A stretch of DNA of 64,000 nt from assembly GCF_019097595.1 (NCBI RefSeq), contig NC_080727.1, positions 13,508,501-13,572,500 of the forward strand. Reading direction: 5' to 3'. The notes below the pieces were generated by a model. It searched no databases, had not been told where the DNA came from, and was given only the letters and a program-made list of their open reading frames with translations. Shown here piece by piece: positions 46,586 through 58,897 of the stretch (position 1 is the stretch's first letter; each line of letters begins with the position of its first letter). This stretch comes from Hemibagrus wyckioides (Eukaryota > Chordata > Actinopteri > Siluriformes > Bagridae). The translations under genes and the position numbers were made by a program.

Positions 46586-47291
46586 ATAAGGAACAGATTA
46601 CCCCAGCAACTCAATACGGTGATATTAAGAAGTAATGAAAGTGACACATTCCCAACATTCAACAAGATGTGATCCATCATTCTGTATTCTGACAGCTATA
46701 TTGTTCTATTCTATCTTAAGCAGCATAAAAAAACAACAACTTCCTCATTCATGGCACATTTTCGCTATGCAACAATCAGTGCGAATTGGACCTATATGAC
46801 GTCATCTAGCAACTTCTACTTACTTTTGGGGGCAAAAAAAGAAGTTTCCCTACGACTCTGTATCTACAATCTGAACATTCTACTGCACAAAACCTATATA
46901 GAAAAAAAAGTTAAAAAGACATGTTAAAAAAGAAACTTGGTCGAACGCATCGTTTGCACAATTAGTGCATGTGGATAAGTTCTTAGAGAAGCATGCACAT
47001 TAAAACACACATGAGCTGATTGGTATTCCTAATGCAGGAGTGGGAGAGTGAAGTTTCCTCGGCTAGCCTGCAGATAAGCAAAGCAAACAACCGTGTTTCC
47101 AAGCACGAGCGCTCCTTAACAAGTCTAACACTCTGCTCCAAATGACACCATTCAAAAGAAAGTAGATTAAAAAGCATGCTGGTCATTCAGACGAGTTTCC
47201 AGTGGACAGGATGTTACATGGTGACCAGCAACTAATCAGATTTCGCGCAACAGTGAACACGGTGTGTTGTTTCCAGATCCCGGACACTCAC

Positions 47292-47660
47292 CCGCTTTAC
47301 AAAAGTTGAACTTGGACGGTTTTGTTGCAAACACGCTCCGATGAGACACACAGCTTCATAAGGCACTGTCTGCTTTAATGTATTAGTATTACTATGATGC
47401 TAACAATTATTACTATGAAAATATGTAGACACGCAGCTGATCCTAACCCACAGCTCAGCCCATTCAAATGGCCGGAATGGGAGCACCGTCGCCTCTCATT
47501 GTTTCCCTCTTGCACAGAGAAAGCGGTCACGTCCCAAAATGGCTCCTTGATCCTTGTAAGAGTGCTCTATGTAGTGCACGAAAATCATGCCTTGTGCGCC
47601 CAGGGCACTTGCGTGCACGTTTGGGATTCGACCTGTGACGTCACCCGCGCCCTGACCTCG
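47292..47660 (-). promoter_or_regulatory. rai14: candidate rai14 CpG-rich promoter and non-coding first exon
   Basis: Locally CpG-rich in an otherwise AT-rich window (CGCGCGCACG near 47659, CCCGCGCCC near 47644). A perfect palindromic CRE (TGACGTCA) lies at 47636-47643 and a YY1-like AAAATGGC near 47538. On the minus strand a good donor (CGG/GTGAGT, exon end 47292) could splice to the acceptor ending at 43791, giving a 3.5-kb first intron. The exon and transcription start are inferred; no transcript evidence is available. Confidence 0.5.
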
Positions 47661-48361
47661 CGCGCACGTTTGTAGACTGAATAGTCGGCTAAAAATATAA
47701 CAGTCAAAACATTTCATTTATTTATAGCTTACATATACGCGTTTGTTTGTTCGTTTTAGTTGCAAACCATGTACACTTTTTACACATATTCTTGACTGAA
47801 GACCAATCACTTCACTTATCTTGAAATAGTATTTACAATGAAATAAGACAATGTTTTTGTAACTAGTCTCCTTGAGTGGACACATTGGCACGTGCCTTTC
47901 CTCTTTAGATAATGCTATAAATGATCCCTTTTGGTGCTAAGAATCAGGACACAAAATTATACACGTATGCATTCTTTGCACTTTGTATTAGACTTTGTAT
48001 AAAAGCTGCAGTTCTTTACTCACTCCCCGATTTTTCTATTCGTCATACTTCAAATTATTGAAAGTCAAATTGTTATTTTTGTTGTTGTCGTTGTTTATTG
48101 TCTAGGGCAGTCTACATGCTACCAGTAAGCTTCTTCCTATTTTCTAAAAGTTTGGATTTTCCCCGATTTGTTCCACCTTATCAAACTTTCTTATATAAGG
48201 CACAATAAAACAATGCCGCAAATATATCGTGCTATCTTGTCTACTTTATTGCTGTAAGATGATCAGAAATCGCCTCCAGCATAAAACTACAGGCAACAAG
48301 TACCGATAGGATCACACATGCCTCCAGTTACATGAAGCAGCAGGACGGGTGAAAAGTGAAG

Positions 48362-48373
48362 TGCGCATGCGCC
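48362..48373. promoter_or_regulatory. NRF1-type palindrome
   Basis: TGCGCATGCGCC matches the NRF1 consensus (YGCGCAYGCGCR) except the last position. It sits in a small GC-richer island (about 48340-48480) some 0.7 kb upstream of the CpG block. It could be part of an alternative rai14 promoter or of an unseen gene. Binding is inferred from the motif only. Confidence 0.4.
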
Positions 48374-48949
48374 GTAGCTGGACACCTGCTGGGGTGCATG
48401 AACTCGACCTGCTCAAAGAATCTGCTGCGATAAAAACCAGAAGCAGTGTGTGTTTGCAAAGTGCGCCGCAAGGTGGATATGGGAACAGAGTGCAATGTTA
48501 CATGCACGCTGATAATCTAGTGCGAAGTCCAAACTTTTGCAGACCCTTTAACTGGTCAAATAAATTCCACATACCCCCCCTGTACGTTTCATAAACATTA
48601 AAAAAATGTACATATGTAGTCATAGTAGTTCATAAAAGTTTCTGGACTTTCCACCCACAGAGCACATTAGTGTCCAAGCTTATTGTATGTTATTTATAGG
48701 AGACATCTGTTGAGGCTTACTGACAGTCAAAAAGGGTAATAACTATAAATAAAAAATAACTATGGGAAAGGTTATTTCCACCTCTCTAACTAAATGGATC
48801 TCCTGCACTTTGGCTGATATAGTTAGTGAATTTACAGCACAAGGGCAACTATAATAAGCAAAATCTCCCCATGGTCTCAATCACTGCCCTCTGTGCTGTC
48901 CTGGGAATCCGTCAGCTAGTAAATGAAATGTAAGTTAATGGCCATCGAT

Positions 48950-49095
48950 ATCCATCCATCCATCCATCCATTGTCTATACCTGTTTTATTCCTAATTAGG
49001 GTCACAGGGGTCTGCTGGAGCCTATCCCAGAGCACATAGGGCGAAAGGCAGGGGTACACCCTGGACAGATCACCAGTCCATCTCAGGGTGGCCAT
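48950..49095 (-). mobile_element. HE1-like SINE tail, reverse
   Basis: A short CCAT run, then GGTCACAGGGGTCTGCTGGA and AGGGGTACACCCTGGACAG: the reverse complement of the tail of the 56625 SINE. The tRNA-like head is missing. Confidence 0.65.
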
Positions 49096-49539
49096 CGATA
49101 TATAAATATCAATTTACTAGTTATTTACTGAAATCCAGTATAATGTACAATAAAAAAAGGACTGAAATAGGACTAAATAAGGACTGAAACAGCACTGTCT
49201 TCCACTAGAGATAATTAACTTTGTGTTTAACAATTCTATATCCTCTATGACAGATCTCAAATAGCACCATGTAATAGATAATAGCCAAACCTCACTAAAC
49301 ATCTCAGCCTTCCTAGCCTCATGCGATGTCTGATATTTACACACAGTGTTATTCGCAAGTGTAACCAAGCATGGAAATTGATCAAAGGAGCTTTCATGAA
49401 AGTTATAAAAGTGAATTGTCCTGTCATATCTACTGTGACATTTCAGTAATGCTTTCTGGGCCATGTCTCTTCCTTCCTCTTATCTTCTCTGGTGCTGTTT
49501 AATGTTTAGATAGATGGATAACCTCTTGAGGAAGCCATG

Positions 49540-50160
49540 CGGAAGTCATCCATCTTTATATTTCACAATTGTCAAAGGCCATGAGGATCACAGGGGATTC
49601 GGGATATCCAGTACAGCTTTGGAGCAAGGCATTTGGAACCTATAATTGAGCTCTGAGATCAGATATTTGAAACCTTTAATAGAACTTCGGAACATCCAAC
49701 AAGGTTTTCAGAACCAGGCTTTGCGACTGGGTTGTGGGTCCTCCAGAAGGGTTTTTGGGGTCAGGCTTTGAACAGAGCTTTGGGAACTGGTTTGTGGTTA
49801 ATAAAACCTCCAATAGGGCTTTGGTTTTTTTAACAGGACTTCAGGAACTGGGTATGGGTTCTCAAAAGTGCTTAGAGAATGGAGTTTGGGAATGTGCTTT
49901 TGGTTCTCCAATAGCTCTTGCGATACTGGGTTTGGGTTCACCAGTCAGACGTAGAGATTACTGATTCTCCATTAGAAATTTGAAACCACCAACAGTGCTA
50001 GACTTCCAGTAGGTCTTTGGGATATCCACTGGCTTGTGAACTTACCACTCCAAAAACTTTAAATATGGAAATTTCAGTGAGTGTTGGGGATCACCAAAAG
50101 GTCTTGTGACCTCCAGCAGGATTTTGGATCGTCAAGTAAAGTTAGGACATGACAGAATAT
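49540..50160. repeat. degenerate tandem-like sequence, GGGTTTGGGTTCTCCA words
   Basis: Recurring words such as CTGGGTTGTGGGTCCTCCAG, CTGGGTATGGGTTCTCAAA and CTGGGTTTGGGTTCACCAG at uneven spacing of roughly 90 bp. Origin unknown. An open frame at 49734-49964 is taken as incidental. Confidence 0.45.
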
Positions 50161-50559
50161 ACAATAAAACCAAAATAGACTGTTCACATTATGTGTTTAA
50201 GTAAACACTGCGTATAATCAGATATCTCTAATGCACAACAATGTGCATGAATTCCACAATGCAACATGACGTGAGACACACTGCTTCCAGAACGTATCCA
50301 ACCCCACCCACCTATTATTTCTATTTTTGCTCTATTAAAACATCAGATTACAACATATTACTAAACTATTTTAGTGAATTATATTATTATTTCTCTAAAG
50401 AAAGAAAATTAAGTACTCCAAGTAATTAAAAAACGTCTAAAAACTGATAACTATTCACCCCCCCCACACACACACACACTTTTTATTTAAATTAGTACAA
50501 GTAATTAATTTTCAATAGCTGATACTAAATGAGTGGAACAGGGAGCACTACAAAACTAC

Positions 50560-50960
50560 AGAAAAAAACATCCTGAAAAATAAAAGTTTGTGTGTTGGAA
50601 TGATTAAAGCCCAGGGTAAAGTGGCATGACTTGAAAATTGCTGTCAAATACCATTCTTCATCTGATTTGGCAGAGAACTTTGTATTCAGGAACGGAAGAA
50701 AATGCCAAAATTCAAAAGCTCATAGAGACACGATTTTAAGTCTGTAATTGCTGCAGAAGGACAAATCGCACTGAGCGGCTGAATACTTCTCATTTAAGAC
50801 ATTCAAAAGAGAAGAGCATCTAACTACTTTATTGAATTATAGTTCTGTAGAGAATCACTTCAAAAGGAGTCAAGGGGAAAAAAAATCTGAATCTGATATG
50901 TTTAGATTTGATGTTGCAATACAGTGAAAAAAAGAAATAATTTCTGGAGGCACTGTGTAT
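50560..50960. mobile_element. possible old Tc1-like relic
   Basis: GGCATGACTTGAAAATTGCT and AAATTCAAAAGCTCATAGAG resemble the interior of decayed Tc1-type elements known from fish and amphibians. No ends or open frame. Confidence 0.35.
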
Positions 50961-51020
50961 TTCATAGTTCAATTTAGGACTCATTTATTTCAAGCAACCT
51001 GCTTGTTTAAAAAGATCTTT

Positions 51021-51117
51021 CACATACATACATACATACATACATACATACATACATACATACATACATACATACATACATACATACATACATAAATAAA
51101 TAAATAAATAAATAAAT
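51021..51117. repeat. (CATA)n then (AATA)n microsatellite
   Basis: About 18 CATA units to 51094, then about six AATA units. Confidence 0.96.
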
Positions 51118-51731
51118 GTTTACAGTGTCACAGCTGTTTTAGTAATTGTTCCAATTGTCTCATTAAAGCCATGCAGTTCATTTTGGAGTGTCACCTTCGC
51201 AGCCTCTCTCTGAGCCTTTAACAATCGCTTTCATTACAGGCAATTTGCCATTCAGAGCAGGGAAGAATTTTCTTTCCTTTGAAATGAGGTTGATATAAAG
51301 CCAAGAATCCTGTTTATCAGTCTGTAAACCGAGACAGAAATATCCACTGTCCTCAATATGTCAGAGTCAGACTTAACCCAATATTGATAGACAGCTATAT
51401 ATCACTCACAACCTCAGTTTGTCCTATAGGATTTAAGATTAGAGATATGATTCATTATTAAGACATGTGGTTGGAATTGAATATTAATAGGGATTGTTAG
51501 GGTTTGAAGCAGTTTGGTAGTCCTCTGGAGGGTTGCTGGATTTGAAAAAAAAAAAAAGATTTAGAAAAAAGATTTATACACATTATTATATTATTCCTAT
51601 GATCCAAAGCTTGTTGCTGTCTTGAGACAGATCTCATGACAAATCGTGGTTTTTTGGAGCTTTTTAAAACACTACACAGTTTCACATTTTTATAATTATG
51701 AGACAATGACAACAGAAGCACAGAATCTCAT

Positions 51732-51733
51732 CA

Positions 51734-51773
<40 letters not shown>

Positions 51774-51810
51774 GTAGTAGTAGTAGTAGTATTAGTAGTA
51801 GTAGTATTTA
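51732..51810. repeat. (ATT)n then (AGT)n microsatellite
   Basis: ATT units to about 51771, then TAG/AGT units with one ATT interruption. Confidence 0.95.
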
Positions 51811-51999
51811 CATATACAATTTATACATGCTCCAGATAAAAAAAAACGCAAAGCCATGATCAGTGAGTCAGTGTTTTGTTAGTGAGATATGCAGCAGTTC
51901 TTTTAAGGTAGTGATAAGAAAAGAATTCGTAACCTATTGCTGTCTAAAAGAGGCTTGCAGGTTTTGTGGCTAAATAGAATTTGGAACTATTCATGATTC

Positions 52000-52520
52000 C
52001 ATGATCTTGACTAGAGCTCCAGTCCCAGCTGAAGAGAAGCAGCACTTTAGCATGATGCTGCCACCACCATGCTTCATCCTTGGGGTGGTGCTCTCTGGGT
52101 GATTGCTTCGTTTATGGACCAAACATATATTTTAGAATAGACATTTTACCACAAGGTAAGGTGAAAAGTATGTTTTCTTTTTTTATGAGAAAGGGCTTCT
52201 GTCCAGCCATCCTCCCCCACAGATCAGACATGTAGCGACAAGAATAAAAAGGGCAGTGACCAATACTTGCCAGACAATCCTGCAGCTCCTTTAATTAGCT
52301 GTAAATCTCTTGACACCCTCCATGATAACCTTGTCTTTTCGTCAATTTGAGAGAGATGTCTTGTTCCTGGTAATGTCACTGTGGTGCCCTTTTTTCTCCA
52401 CTTCTAACGTATTGGAAATTCTTTTATTTGCTTCTTTTGATCCATATTTTTTGACAGTGAGATCCTTTACATGCTTTGCAAGCTCTTTGCAGATCATGAC
52501 TTCAGCAGTCAAATGAAACC
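52000..52520. mobile_element. possible old Tc1-like relic
   Basis: ATGATGCTGCCACCACCATG followed by CTTCATCCTTGGGGTGGTG is a phrase typical of antisense Tc1-like transposase sequence. Strongly decayed; ends not found. Confidence 0.45.
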
Positions 52521-52559
52521 AAGAAGATGTCCAGAAGATCTTATAGAAACAGTTGATCT

Positions 52560-54700
52560 TTAGTTGGGGTTAAACAGAATAACATCATTGATGGTAGGCG
52601 TATGATCATTATTTTTGAGCATGCGAAGCAATGGAAAGTTAATCCTGAGCACAGACACGTCTTTTTATTAAAGGATCTGCACACTTATGCAACCAGTTTA
52701 ATGTACATTTTCTTTTTTTCCCCTAAAACGTGTCTCCTTGTTTTTCATTTCACTTGTGTTAGTTGCTGAACATCTTGCTAAAAAGGGAAAAATGACACTT
52801 TTTATATCCACTGTATCTAGAGCAAGAATTGAAATCCTGTTCATTTTTTAAGATGATTACTGTTCAGGTGTAAAAAAGTCAGACCTACAGTGACACAGAT
52901 GAATAAATAATTTCCCTTATAATTAGACCCCATTATTATTTTACTATAACGGCACTTCACACATAATAAAATCTGTGTTGCATAATATAAACCCCACAGA
53001 TGGTAGGATAAAAATATCTGTTGCACAGTGTACAGAAACTGGTTCACACTATTTATTACTTACCTTTGGATGAATGTAGTGCTTAGCAGGAGCCAAAATA
53101 AGCTCCAGTTATATTTTTTTAAAAATGTTTTTTTTTTTTACCATTTTACCACTATTTTATAAATTATACGAGCTGCCAGTTGTGTTTATTGCAAAATATG
53201 TCTAGCTCTACATGGTCTTGGCCCACAGTACCCAAATAAATCGAGCAATTACAGGATTCAGGCTTTCTTTCTTTTCTTTTTTTTTTAATCACAACTTACA
53301 ATTATGAAAATTGCGGACCCAAAGCTTACTAAACTCCACAGATTACAGGTAAGATTCCTCTTTCTGCTGCCGTAAAGATAACATACAGAGAACTGTTTAG
53401 CAGTCTGTAAAATGGGACAGAAATATTGACTGTTCTCAACATGTCATATCCACAGAGTGAGAGTTAATCTCAGACCCAAACTGATAGCAATCACAATGTA
53501 ATAGGCAACAGCATTCAGCCTCAGTGTTCACCTCTGATTCATGCTGTGCCTTGTAATTAGACACATTTTAGCAGAACTAGCTTATCAGTTAAGTCTTGAG
53601 ATTTAGAAAAGACCACACAATGGAACAGTTGGTTAGAAAAAAAAAAAGAATGAAAAGAAAAGAAAAAGAAATACTTGTACACAATGTTCCAGCCAAGACT
53701 TGTACAGTGTTTGTACACATTTAGGCATGCAGTTTCCACAGCAGTGCATTAATAATTCTCAACGTCAGAAAGTATATTTTAACTTGTCATTAAATAAATA
53801 TCCAGAATATCAATAACACAGGTAAATTTTACATTTGAAAACAGTAACCATACATATACACTATTAATTAGATATAGATAGAAATATCACAGTCATAATA
53901 TCAGATCTGTATTAGACGTGATTTGGGAATAAAATTCTCTGAAACCCAACAGAAAAGTCACAGGAGCATGCGGTCACCTCACGGTCACCCAAGTAATCAC
54001 TAAGTAACCTTTCTCTCCTTTCTTTTTTCTCGGAACAATTTCGGAAACAGCAGCAAGCAACCGAGGCTTTCTCGATACTATGCAAATTAGATACGATGAT
54101 GTCATAATTCCAAGGCGACATATCAGGCTATTGACTAGTCATAGACTAATGCATCATTCATCATCATTAATTGGAATCTTGATTTCTTTTATCTGCAAGT
54201 CAGTTTTGAGAAGACTAGTGATTATATGTATTTAAAATAAATTGATTATATTAGGGACTTCTCAAACTTTACTAGTGAAGTGAGTAGTAGGACACACAGA
54301 AAACAAAAACTTGCAATATTAATAAATACCCAGTGACTTAGCTCTGTTTATCAAATCCATGTGAAAGAGTCACTTTTACAGAAACAATAATGTATTAATA
54401 TAAACCTTTCACTTGCAGTTGTACAGCTATCAGGGCTGCTGTTAGAGCAAATGAACAACCCTGTGCTATGTAATTATACTTACAGCATACAGAACTGGAT
54501 TTCAACAAGTCGAATTAGTGTAGATGTACTGAATTGGAGGTTTTGCTAGTCAAAATTGATTTATATTCTCTTGAAGCATTTTAGACTAAGACATCTTATA
54601 GTCTTTATTAATTCCAGAGGAACACGGCATTTTGGGAGGATGAATGCATTTTAATTACTGACTATCCAGCAGGGGGTGGTACAGTCCTGTCAGCTCTTAC
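52560..54700. other. intergenic sequence
   Basis: No gene seen. 53385-53530 resembles 51310-51420 (see findings). Otherwise AT-rich unique-looking sequence. Confidence 0.6.
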
Positions 54701-54715
54701 ATTTCAGTCATGTCT

Positions 54716-54718
<3 letters not shown>

Positions 54719-54749
<31 letters not shown>
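54719..54749. repeat. (TC)n microsatellite
   Basis: About 15 TC units. Confidence 0.92.
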
Positions 54750-54751
<2 letters not shown>

Positions 54752-55072
54752 TTTCATCAGAACTCTGAGATAAAGGACAGCCTCTGGAAGCCTTCCATCT
54801 TTACATTTCATAACTGCTAAAGGCCATAAAGATCACAGAAAGATCACAGTACACTATTGACCTTGAACCTGAAATCTCACTTAGACTGATTAAAGTCCTT
54901 TTAGTGAGCAAAGAACAGTGGAGTGCAATACTGGCTGTAATAAGTACAGGGAATTGCGCTTATAAATTATATATCAAGAGTAGATTCTATAGCTAACTTG
55001 CTCAGATCTCTGGAGTCTATAACTGCATATGGAAAAAAAATCTCTGCTGGTCTACCATGAATCACATTAAAT

Positions 55073-55622
<550 letters not shown>

Positions 55623-55914
55623 GTGCTTGAGATTATGGTGCAAATATTTGAGTTGGCGATGGCTTTTTATCATTGATGAGGATCATTGATGCTGAACAGT
55701 TGGACTTTTTGAGTCCAGCTTAAGTGAATCTGCCCATCCTTAGATTCCTGTTCTTGGCTGACAGGAGTGGAACCTGATGTGCTCTTCAGCTGTTTGTAGC
55801 TCATCCACTGAGATGCTTTTCTGCTCACCATGGTTGTAAAGAGTGTAAAGATTATCTGAGTTACTATAGACTTCTCTGTCAGATCAGACCAGTTTGATCA
55901 CTCTCCTCTGATCT

Positions 55915-57097
55915 CTCCTCCCAGCGGGCACATTCATACAAATTTGATGTCAAATATTAGTCAAGACTTGATCAAGATGCTGTATAACATTATTTTAAAT
56001 TCAGTTTGGAAGGCAGTTTCTTCCAGCGGAATAAAATAAAAATAAAATAGGAAGTTAATCCTACACTGAAATTGGTTTATTATACATGTAGGCCAAAATG
56101 TTTGATGTTCAATTTACATCAGATCAGTGTTATGTTTTAGACGTGAAACTGATGTCATATTGACATCACATTGACATCAATAATTCAGATGTTTAGCTCT
56201 TTTTCTTATAAGGCCTCAAAGGCCTCTTTGCAATGGGGGAGGGGTGACGAGATCCAATTGAAGACTCCAGAATCAATCCTAACAAACCCTTCCCTTTCAC
56301 ATTAATGTGAACTTTTGTCAGACTCACTGACTCGCGCTGTGTCTTTTTATCATGTAGGTAAATGTGTTGACAACTCAAAAATGTAGAATATAAATTATTT
56401 TGGGCAACTTTTAACACTTTAATGAAATATGACTTTGTGCAAAGACGTTTGGTACTTTTTGTCTATGCTATTTTTCCACGTTTTTATATTCTGTATTAGT
56501 TTAGCTTGCTGTGGCTTATGTGAACAGAGGAATTCCCGTTGTTAAGCTGGTTTTGTAATGTCAAAAGAGTAATGTTAATTTTGGGGTCATTTTAATTTTA
56601 CCTTTTGTGTTTGGCCTAATGGGCAGCACGGGGGCTTAGTGGTTAGTACCGTTGCCTCACAGCAAGAAGGGCTTGGGTTTGACATGACATGTTTGTTGGT
56701 AATTCTAAATTGGCCATAGGTGTGAGTGTGTGGTTGCCTGTCTACATGTGTGACCCTGTGATGGACTGGCAGGGTGTACCCCTGCCTTTCACCCTATGTA
56801 CGCTGGGATAGGCTCCAGCAGACCCCTGTGATCCTAATTAGGAATAAAACTGGTAGAGACAATGGATGTGTTCGGACTAAGAAAGTGTCCAAAAGGGCCA
56901 AACACCTGATAAATAAAATATTTCTTACTTTAATTACTTTTGTGTCATTATTTTGGTGTTCAAAATAAGACCTCAATATGTGGATGTCAAATTGACGTCA
57001 ATTTGATTTGCATTTTTGACTTGTTTTTTGACATATTTTTGACAGTTTTTTGGCGTCAATTTGATGTCGTTTTGACATGAAATTGCCCACTGGGCTA
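55915..57097. mobile_element. unclassified DNA transposon with CCCAG(T/C)GGGCA ends
   Basis: The left end is CTCCCAGCGGGCACATTCAT; the right end is GAAATTGCCCACTGGGCT, which is its inverted match. Both subterminal zones are packed with TTGACATCA/TGATGTCAA/TTGACGTCAA words. Removing it rejoins the flanks of an older repeat (GATCTCTC with ATTAACAA). No transposase frame is seen, so it is non-autonomous. Superfamily not recognised. Confidence 0.65.
56625..56875 (+). mobile_element. HE1-like tRNA-derived SINE, nested
   Basis: The head GGCTTAGTGGTTAGTACCGT then TGCCTCACAGCAAGAAGG and GGGTTTGAC resembles tRNA A and B boxes. The tail includes TGTGACCCTGTGATGGACTG and GGATAGGCTCCAGCAGACCC. It lies inside the larger DNA transposon 55915-57097. 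Confidence 0.75.
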
Positions 57098-57412
57098 TTA
57101 ACAATGTGTTTCAGCCTGCAGAAATTCCACTCACTGGATGTTTTTCGTTTTTCGCAGCAGTTATGTGTGAAAATCCCAGATGATCAGCAGTTTCTGAAAT
57201 ACTCAGACCAGTCCATCTGGCACTACAACCATGCCACGGTTAAAGTCACTGAGATCACATTTTGTTTCACGTTTGATGTGAAAATGAACTGAAGCTCCTG
57301 ACCTGTATCTACATGATTTTATGCATTGTATGCTGCTGCCACATAATTGGCTGATTAGATAACTGCATTAATGAGTAGTTATTCCTGTTTAAGTGGCTAC
57401 ATTGTAATATAA

Positions 57413-58726
57413 TATTATGACCATTGCTTAATATTTTAAAAATATAATTAAACTATAACTTTTGAATTTTTCTGTGTGTAAGCATACAGTATATCGCTCA
57501 CATGTTTTGAAAAGTACATATTTGCATTATTTTCTTCATTTGAATGACGATCGACAAACATGTCATATTCATTATGAGAATTTATATTCACATTGCGATT
57601 CATTCAACAGCAACGAGCTTTCAGTAAGAAAGAAAAAATAAATGTACTAAACACAAGCAATAAAATTCACCATTCCAGAAGGTTGTTAGGAAATTGTTTC
57701 TCCATGTGGAGGATTTTTCCCAAACTGTTTTTGTGTTTTTTTACTTTGAGCCCAGTGGAAGAATTCCACAGAATACATCACTTTTTTAGGCTGCTCATGT
57801 TCTCAGCTGCTCTGTGGGTGTCTGAAATTGGCCATGTGCTGCCAGCAGGAGGCTTCGCCTTGTTTGTTTTTGGGTCTTAGCATGATCTAGTGAAAGGATT
57901 GTCAGAATGCACCCAAGGGTAAACCCTCAACAAACAAAACTGCTATGCTCCACAAACTACGCTAAACTCTTTTACACTGCAGTGGAAAATGGATCTAGAG
58001 ACAGTGGTGTAGCTGCAACACATATTTATTTATTTATTGTTCCAATAAGTAAGAGCTCATGCACATACACATGCTTTTACACAAACCTTTGCACATTTTT
58101 AAAAGAATAAAATAACAAAAGTTGAACAAAAGTTGAATTTTTCTAATACAGGAAAATCTTCTTTTATTGTTCTGTTTATAAGAAATTATTTTAATAACTT
58201 CAATCAAGAGGAAAAACAAGAGAAATTCTGAAATGTTAAATATAACTATACATGGATTACATGTATTTTAAGAAAAATAAATCATTGCTCTAGTTGGCAA
58301 ATTGCTGTGCTGTCAGGCCAGTAAAACATTCGGCAGTGTGCTGTTTCTTTGGCATGATAATGGTGATTATTTTCCTATAATGCACATGCACACACAGTGT
58401 TTTGCTCCTGACCCACTGTGTCCTGTTAATGTGGTTGTTTCCGTATTGCTCAGAATTTCTAATGAAACTCATTGTTTAGCAAAGGCATGTCTTTAGTTTT
58501 TAACAGGAATGACAAAGCCAATATTTCTAGCAAATAATAGAGATTTATGGGCAACTCATCCTACAGTGTTGTCTGAACAATAAGTATTGTGGAGTTGTAA
58601 AATGTCACAAGCAGACTTAAGACAGTTATCTACAAATTATGAACAAAAAGGTAAAGTCACTGACATCTTCAAAAATAAACAAGGCTTTTTAAAACCTATA
58701 TCCTGCAAGCATTTATAAACATGTAT
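57413..58726. other. 3' flank of the granzyme-like gene
   Basis: No coding signal. Minus-strand AATAAA signals occur at about 58162 and in a run at 58022-58037, so the granzyme 3'UTR could be roughly 0.6-0.7 kb; not proven. Confidence 0.5.
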
Positions 58727-58897
58727 CTAAACCTCTGTGATGTTGGAATGCTTTTTAAGGGTTTTGTTAATCCAGGAAATGTGTCTCTTAGAGAGAAGAG
58801 TGTAGACACCAGGTTTTTTGGGATTGCCACAGCCATTTCCTCCTGACACCAGACCCACAATGCTTTTCTGACACTCCAGAGGTCCACCAGAATCCCC
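58727..58897 (-). CDS. gzmk: granzyme-like exon 5 with Ser195 and stop
   Basis: 171 nt including the TAG stop at 58727-58729. The acceptor is TATTATCAG ending at 58898. It encodes [49 protein letters not shown] and a short tail. GDSGGP is the catalytic Ser motif. The C-terminal helix (SWINKTLK) is typical of granzymes A/K. Confidence 0.94.
   Translation of the reverse strand, partial: GDSGGPLECQKSIVGLVSGGNGCGNPKKPGVYTLLSKRHISWINKTLKKHSNITEV

Larger units (their letters stand above)
55680..57412 (-). repeat. older dispersed repeat interrupted by the DNA transposon
   Basis: The left part at 55680-55914 (CATCCACTGAGATGCTTTTC, TCAGACCAGTTTGATCAC-like words) and the right part at 57098-57412 (GATCAGCAGTTTCTGAAATA, ACATAATTGGCTGATTAGAT) belong to one known-looking fish interspersed repeat. 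The 1.18-kb CCCAG element sits between them. Confidence 0.55.

Noticed and set aside
56625..56875. Possible functional tRNA gene
   Set aside because: Only A- and B-box-like words remain. No cloverleaf with matching acceptor arms could be drawn, and the tail marks it as a SINE.
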